From assembly GCF_010119615.1 (NCBI RefSeq), contig NZ_QOVG01000008.1:62001-126000 (forward strand): a stretch of 64,000 bases of DNA, in the 5' to 3' direction. The notes beneath the pieces were generated by a model. That model made no database searches and was not told where the DNA came from. It saw only the letters and a list, made by a program, of their open reading frames with translations. Origin of the DNA: Pseudoxanthomonas gei (GTDB lineage Bacteria > Pseudomonadota > Gammaproteobacteria > Xanthomonadales > Xanthomonadaceae). The position numbers and the translations under genes are program-made. Positions 57,026 to 64,000 of this stretch are shown piece after piece. Position 1 is the stretch's first letter, and each line of letters starts with the position of its first letter.

Positions 57026-57595
57026 ATGGCCCTGTGGTTGTTGCTGGCCGGTCCGGCCGATGTGCTGGGCGTGGACGCGGGCAAGCTCGGCATGGCCGTG
57101 CTGGTGACCACGGCGTGGCTGTCGCTTTATGCGGTGTCGCGGCTGCCGCGGGGCCAGCTGGAGGCGGTGGTCTCGCCGGGCGAATGGCGGGCCTGGGTGG
57201 GCTTCGGCTTCACCCTGGTGGCCATCGTCTATTTCCTCTCCCAGGTCCCGGTGTTCGAGCAGAACGGCGCCGGTGCCAGCGCCGTCGCCCGCAACCTGGT
57301 GATGCTGCTGGTCGCCTGGCTCCTGCTGTCCAGCGTGATGGGGTCGCGCTGGAAGGGAGCGGTGCAGCAGGACGAGCGCGACCTGGAGATAGAAAAAAAG
57401 GCCAGTGCCCGGGGACGCAGCGCGCTGGTGTTCGTGGTCATCGCCCTGGCGGTGATGCTGGGCTTCTCGCCCGCCGACAGGCTGCAATGGGCCACCCACT
57501 TCATGATCGCCAACCTGCTGGTGTGCGCGCTGATGTGGGGATGGCTGTGCGAATACGCCGCCACCGTGTTGCTCTACTGGCGCGACCGCCGGTGA
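57026..57595 (+). CDS. Small multi-pass membrane protein; start region may be frameshifted
   Basis: From the first in-frame ATG the product has 189 residues and about four to five helices ([77 protein letters not shown]). A better start, ATG 56994 with AGGGG seven bases upstream, is out of frame by one base; an extra base in the A5 (56998-57002) or G6 (57006-57011) run would fuse it. The stop overlaps the GTG of the XRE gene. Membrane proteins paired with small XRE regulators like this are common; function unknown. Confidence 0.65.
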   Translation: MALWLLLAGPADVLGVDAGKLGMAVLVTTAWLSLYAVSRLPRGQLEAVVSPGEWRAWVGFGFTLVAIVYFLSQVPVFEQNGAGASAVARNLVMLLVAWLLLSSVMGSRWKGAVQQDERDLEIEKKASARGRSALVFVVIALAVMLGFSPADRLQWATHFMIANLLVCALMWGWLCEYAATVLLYWRDRR

Positions 57596-57807
57596 GCGGC
57601 ACGCCGCTGGCCAACGACATTCGCCGCTGGCGTTTTGAACGCGGCGAAATGACCCAGGAAGCACTGGCCCAGGCCTGCGGGGTGACCCGGCAGACCATCA
57701 TCGCGCTGGAGGCGGGGAAATATTCGCCCTCGCTGGAACTGGCGTTCCGCATTGCGCGGGTGTTCGGCGTAGGCGTAGCGGAGGTATTCAGATGGAAAGT
57801 GGAATGA
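57592..57807 (+). CDS. Small XRE-family regulator (YozG-like)
   Basis: A 71-residue protein starting at GTG, overlapping the membrane-protein stop (GTGA). It is one HTH_3 domain: [54 protein letters not shown]. It is a likely repressor binding the palindrome at 56954-56969. It overlaps the next gene by 16 bases. Confidence 0.88.
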   Translation: MSGTPLANDIRRWRFERGEMTQEALAQACGVTRQTIIALEAGKYSPSLELAFRIARVFGVGVAEVFRWKVE

Positions 57808-58406
57808 GATACCTGCGCCTGGCCGGCGTCGCCGCGGCGCTGATCTTCGTCCTCACGCTAGTCGGTTTTGGCGCAGCGCTGGACGGCTACCTGCAGTCGG
57901 TGTATCCGGTGGCGCTGTTGGGCGCGCGGGGCTTCCCGAATGCCACGGCTTTCAACCTGCTTGCCTTCGTTTTGCCGGGCATGATGGCCGCTGCGGTGAC
58001 CCTGGCGCTGCGCCTGCGTCTTCCCCGCAACGCGGACTGGCTGCCGCGCATCGGTGCGCAACTGGTGTTCCTGTCGGCGCTGGCCTTCATCGCCATGGGC
58101 CTGTTGCCGCTGGATCCGCGCGACCTGGAAAGCGAGGCCAGCCGTTTCCATGGCACCGCGTGGATGATGTGGTGCCTGGCCTTCGTTCCCGGTGCCTGCC
58201 TGCTGGCTGCGGGATTGCGGCAATTTCCCGAGTGGCGATTGTTTGCGCGCCTGAGCGTTTTCGCCGCAATGATCGTGCTGGTTGCCGCCTTCCTGCTGAC
58301 CAGCGTCATCGCCGCCGGAATTGCCCAGCGCCTGGCATTCGCTGCGTGGCTGGCCTGGCTGGCCCTGGCGGGATGGCAGCACGGCGCTGCCACGGGCAAG
58401 CCCTGA
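57792..58406 (+). CDS. DUF998-like membrane protein
   Basis: A 204-residue protein with about six hydrophobic helices and a [16 protein letters not shown] block in the fourth-fifth helix region, resembling DUF998 proteins of unknown function. It is the third gene of the XRE unit and overlaps the regulator's end. Confidence 0.7.
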   Translation: MESGMRYLRLAGVAAALIFVLTLVGFGAALDGYLQSVYPVALLGARGFPNATAFNLLAFVLPGMMAAAVTLALRLRLPRNADWLPRIGAQLVFLSALAFIAMGLLPLDPRDLESEASRFHGTAWMMWCLAFVPGACLLAAGLRQFPEWRLFARLSVFAAMIVLVAAFLLTSVIAAGIAQRLAFAAWLAWLALAGWQHGAATGKP

Positions 58407-58556
58407 GCACCGGCCAAGCACGGACCTGCAGAACGACCGGGCAGGCCGTTTTCGCCGTGGATCGTCGATTTCCCGTGGATTTAGCCGTTGGAAGCGCGCA
58501 AGGGCAGCCAATGCCATGGCGGTGTCTGGTGCGCTGCGGTACGCTTCGCAGCTTGA

Positions 58557-61235
<2,679 letters not shown>

Positions 61236-61341
61236 GGTCCATGCGGCCCCGGGCTTGCCGCTAGGGCGCATTCACGCCTGATGCGGCAGTCTAGGCAGCC
61301 CGCCTATTGCCGCCCGCGCCGGGCTACTCCAGACTTCGCCC

Positions 61342-61875
61342 ATGACCTCATCCCCTGTAGTGCGCCTCGCGGCGATCTGTTTCCTTGCCATGGCCGTGTC
61401 GGCCTGCGGTTTCCACCTGCGCAACAAGATCGCTTTGCCCGCCGACCTCGGGCCGGTGCGGGTGACCTCGACCACGCCCTACAGTCCGCTGGCCGAGTCA
61501 CTGGCTGACAGCCTGGGCCGTGCCGGTGCCGTGCCGGCTGGAGCCGATGCCACCGAGGTGGCGACCCTGCAGATCCTGTCGGAGCGTTGGGGTGACCTTC
61601 CCATCGCCATCGATGCGCAGGGACGCGCGCAGGAATTCAGCCTGCGCTATGCGACGGTCTTCGTGTTCCGCCGTGCCGATGGCTCCGAACTGGTGCCGCA
61701 ACAGGTAGTGGAACTGTCGCGCGACTATGTGTCGCCGCCCGAGAACGCGACCGGCACCCTTACCGAACGCGAAGTACTTGCCACCGAGCTGCGCCGTGAA
61801 ATGGCCGCCTCCATCCTGCGCCGCATCGATGGCGTGATCCTGGGCGGCGTGCAGGGCAAGAGCCCGGCGCCCTAG
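61342..61875 (+). CDS. lptE: LPS-assembly lipoprotein LptE
   Basis: A 177-residue lipoprotein with signal MTSSPVVRLAAICFLAMA and lipobox AVSACGFHLR; the Cys-Gly-Phe-His-Leu-Arg start of the mature protein is typical of LptE. It plugs the LptD barrel at the outer membrane. The leuS-lptE-holA order is standard in gammaproteobacteria. Confidence 0.94.
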   Translation: MTSSPVVRLAAICFLAMAVSACGFHLRNKIALPADLGPVRVTSTTPYSPLAESLADSLGRAGAVPAGADATEVATLQILSERWGDLPIAIDAQGRAQEFSLRYATVFVFRRADGSELVPQQVVELSRDYVSPPENATGTLTEREVLATELRREMAASILRRIDGVILGGVQGKSPAP

Positions 61876-61888
61876 TGGCATTGCGCCA

Positions 61889-62923
61889 GTGGAACTGACG
61901 CCCGAAAGACTGGTCGCCTTGCCGGACGACGGCGTGCTGCACGCGGTCTACCTGGTGGCGGGGCCCGAAACGCTGCGCGTGCTGGAAGGTGCCGATTCGG
62001 TGCGCAGGCGGGCGCGGGCGCAAGGCATCAGCGAGCGTGAAGTCTTCGACGCCGACGGGCGCGATTTCGAGTGGAGCAACCTCGAGGCGTCCTTCAACGC
62101 ACCCAGCCTGTTCAGTGCGCGGCGGCTGGTGGAAGTCAGGTTGCCGACCGGCAAGCCGGGCAAGGACGGCATCGCTGCGATCATCGAGTTCTGCGACAAC
62201 CCGCCGCCGGACGTGGTGTTGCTGATCACCGCCGGTGACTGGAGCAAGGCCCACCACGGCAAGTGGACCGAGGCGGTGTCGCGGATCGGCGTGCTGGCGG
62301 TGGCCTGGGCGATCAAGCCGCACGAACTTGCCGGCTGGGTGGAAACCCGCTTGCGCGCCAAAGGCCTGCAGGCTGACCGCGCGGCCGTGCAGGTGCTGGT
62401 GGATCGCGTGGAGGGCAATCTGTTGGCCGCAGCGCAGGAAATCGACAAGCTGGTCCTGCTTGCCGGCGGCACGCCGCTGGACGCCGCGCAGATGCAGTCA
62501 CTGGTCGCCGATGCCGCGCGTTACGACGTGTTCCGGTTGACCGATGCCATGTTGGGCGGGCAGGGGCCGCAGGTATCTCGAATGCTCGCCGGCCTGCGCG
62601 CGGAAGGTGACGCGGTCCCCGGCCTGCTGCCGATGCTGGTCCGCGAATTGCTGCGCACCGCCGCGCTGGCCCGCGCCCAGGCGCGTGGCGGCAACCTTGC
62701 TTCGGAAATGAAATCGCAGGGCATCTGGGAAACCAGGCAGGCTCCTTTCAAGCGCGCGCTGCTGCGTCATCCCAACCCCGCACGCTGGGATCGCTTCGTC
62801 GCCGAGGCCTCGCGCATCGACCGCATCGCCAAGGGTCGCGGCGACGGTGACGCATGGGTGGCCCTGGAACGCCTGTTGCTGGCCGTTGCCGAAGCACGCG
62901 CGGTTCGCCTGCTGGTGGCCTGA
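61889..62923 (+). CDS. holA: DNA polymerase III delta subunit
   Basis: A 344-residue clamp-loader subunit starting at GTG, 13 bases after lptE. VYLVAGPETLRVLEGAD, the SLFSARRLVEVRLP block and the C-terminal helical collar domain (VRELLRTAALARAQARGG, then WETRQAPFKRALLRHP) match the delta family. Confidence 0.94.
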   Translation: MELTPERLVALPDDGVLHAVYLVAGPETLRVLEGADSVRRRARAQGISEREVFDADGRDFEWSNLEASFNAPSLFSARRLVEVRLPTGKPGKDGIAAIIEFCDNPPPDVVLLITAGDWSKAHHGKWTEAVSRIGVLAVAWAIKPHELAGWVETRLRAKGLQADRAAVQVLVDRVEGNLLAAAQEIDKLVLLAGGTPLDAAQMQSLVADAARYDVFRLTDAMLGGQGPQVSRMLAGLRAEGDAVPGLLPMLVRELLRTAALARAQARGGNLASEMKSQGIWETRQAPFKRALLRHPNPARWDRFVAEASRIDRIAKGRGDGDAWVALERLLLAVAEARAVRLLVA

Positions 62924-62928
62924 AGCAC

Positions 62929-63606
62929 GTGGCCGGGGATCAGGCGCTCCAGTTCTTTTACGGCGGCACCTTCGATCCCGTCCATAACGGGCACATGGCC
63001 ATCGCCCGCGCCGCGTGCGACGAGCTGGGCAGCACGATGCGCCTGATGCCGGCCGCGGATCCGCCGCACCGTGATCCGCCCGGGGCGGATGCGTTCCATC
63101 GCGCCCGGATGCTCGACCTCGCCGTGGCCGGGGAACCCGGGCTGGTGGTGGACCGGCGGGAGCTGCAAAGGCAGGGGCGCTCCTACACCATCGACACCCT
63201 GCGCGAGTTGCGGCTCGAATTCGGACCGTCGCAGCCGCTCGCCCTGCTGATCGGCGCGGACAGCCTGCTTGGCCTGCCCACCTGGCGGGAGTGGCGGACC
63301 TTGTTCGGGCTGGCCCATTTCGTGGTCGCACCACGCCCGGGCAGCCCGGTGGATACGGGACTGCCGCCCGAGCTTGCAGAGGCGCTGGCAGGCCGCTGGA
63401 CCGGATCCCCCGAGACGCTCCGGCACGCGCCTGCAGGACACCTGTACCTGCTCAACCAGCCCCTGCAGCCTGAATCGGCCAGTGAAGTGCGCCGGCGCAT
63501 CAGTGCCGGGGAGGCGTGGCAGGGCTTGGTGCCAGGCCCCGTGGCGGGCTACATCCTTGCCCACGGGTTGTATTCACAGCCGGGCCCCGTGGTCAGTCCG
63601 GTATAA
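62929..63606 (+). CDS. nadD: Nicotinate-nucleotide adenylyltransferase
   Basis: A 225-residue NAD-synthesis enzyme. FYGGTFDPVHNGHMAIA has the nucleotidyltransferase HxGH motif, LLIGADSLLGLPTWREW and SASEVRRRIS the later signatures. The GTG at 62929, five bases after the holA stop, is preferred to the ATG at 62854 inside holA. Confidence 0.95.
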   Translation: MAGDQALQFFYGGTFDPVHNGHMAIARAACDELGSTMRLMPAADPPHRDPPGADAFHRARMLDLAVAGEPGLVVDRRELQRQGRSYTIDTLRELRLEFGPSQPLALLIGADSLLGLPTWREWRTLFGLAHFVVAPRPGSPVDTGLPPELAEALAGRWTGSPETLRHAPAGHLYLLNQPLQPESASEVRRRISAGEAWQGLVPGPVAGYILAHGLYSQPGPVVSPV

Positions 63607-63607
63607 T
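63602..63607 (+). promoter_or_regulatory. Consensus -10 box before rsfS
   Basis: TATAAT covering the last bases of nadD, 29 bases before the rsfS start. It could give rsfS its own promoter. Confidence 0.45.
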
Positions 63608-63636
63608 TCGCCCCAATCACCGGAGCTTCCAAGCCT

Positions 63637-64000
63637 TTGTCCAGCCAAACCCAAGTCATCAAGACCCGCCTTCCCACTCCGCCGCCGTCGGTCCCGGCGC
63701 TGCTCGCCAACGTCCATGCGGCACTGGCAGAACTCAAGGCGAAGGACGTGGTCGAGATCGACGTTCGCGGCAAGTCCAGCGTGGCCGATTACATGGTCAT
63801 CGCGTCGGGCACCTCGACCCGCCACGTGAAGTCCAGCGCCAACGAAGTGGTCAAGTTCGCCAAGAGGCTCGATGTGATGCCGTTGGGCGTGGAAGGCGAG
63901 CGCGAGGCCGAGTGGGTACTGGTCGACCTGGGCGACGTCATCGTCCACGTCATGCTGCCGCGCGTGCGCGAGTTCTACGCCCTCGAGCGCCTGTGGACCG
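63637..64000 (+). CDS. rsfS: Ribosome silencing factor RsfS (truncated by the window edge)
   Basis: A 121-residue N-terminal part in hand, starting at TTG (63637). [40 protein letters not shown] and [20 protein letters not shown] are the RsfS/Iojap signatures. It binds ribosomal protein L14 and blocks subunit joining in starvation. Only the C-terminal end is missing. The nadD-rsfS order is conserved in gammaproteobacteria. Confidence 0.93.
   Translation, partial: MSSQTQVIKTRLPTPPPSVPALLANVHAALAELKAKDVVEIDVRGKSSVADYMVIASGTSTRHVKSSANEVVKFAKRLDVMPLGVEGEREAEWVLVDLGDVIVHVMLPRVREFYALERLWT

Overview
The window looks like chromosomal DNA of a gammaproteobacterium of the Xanthomonadaceae/Lysobacteraceae (Pseudoxanthomonas, Luteimonas, Lysobacter or Stenotrophomonas type). 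I infer this from the high G+C, the xanthomonad-like gene runs (queA-tgt-yajC-secD-secF-suhB-trmJ and leuS-lptE-holA-nadD-rsfS), the many TonB-receptor, M13-peptidase and c-di-GMP genes, and a GTAG-headed REP hairpin like the SMAG repeats of Stenotrophomonas. No species call is possible from sequence reading alone.

Layout. 1-548: 5' part of a GAF-domain signalling gene that runs off the left edge. 876-6899: a 6-kb integrative element in the tRNA-Phe(GAA) gene, bounded by 49-bp direct repeats. It carries a tyrosine integrase, an excisionase-like HTH protein and a Rep_trans-type replication initiator. Its cargo is clearly lower in G+C: a small HNH endonuclease gene and a compact three-gene unit (HEPN-motif protein, zinc-finger/HNH-like protein, unknown helical protein). 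This cargo is the best candidate here for an undescribed defence or toxin-type system. 7090-17546: housekeeping and envelope genes (yggX, mutY, AsmA-like, ftsY, rsmD, coaD, ferredoxin, ggt, metallo-hydrolase), with a 79-bp tandem repeat at 13402-13694. 17789-25350: upp, a TonB receptor divergent from a beta-propeller phytase-like lipoprotein, a class III aminotransferase divergent from an Lrp/AsnC regulator, and a 2-oxoglutarate/Fe(II) oxygenase. 25402-32950: queuosine synthesis (queA, tgt), Sec translocon accessory genes (yajC, secD, secF), suhB and trmJ. 32947-41725: a periplasmic binding protein coupled to a GGDEF-EAL protein, ExoD-like and CBS/CorC membrane proteins, a DUF47-Pit phosphate uptake pair, an alkyltransferase-like protein and a rhomboid protease. 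41823-49534: two M13 peptidase paralogues (one with a damaged zinc site), a beta-CASP nuclease and a CHASE2-GGDEF protein. 49651-58406: a PYROXD2-type oxidoreductase, an apparently frameshifted TPR gene, DUF885 peptidase, queuosine-precursor transporter, DUF502, thioesterase-like, thioredoxin/YbbN, and a small membrane-protein/XRE-regulator unit with a palindromic operator. 58581-64000: leuS, lptE, holA, nadD and the start of rsfS.

How the genes work together: most of the window is ordinary core genome. The points of interest are the tRNA-Phe element and its cargo, the pseudo-peptidase, the ligand-binding/c-di-GMP pair, the phytate-type locus, two probable single-base frameshifts and several repeat families. 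No rRNA operon or CRISPR array was seen.
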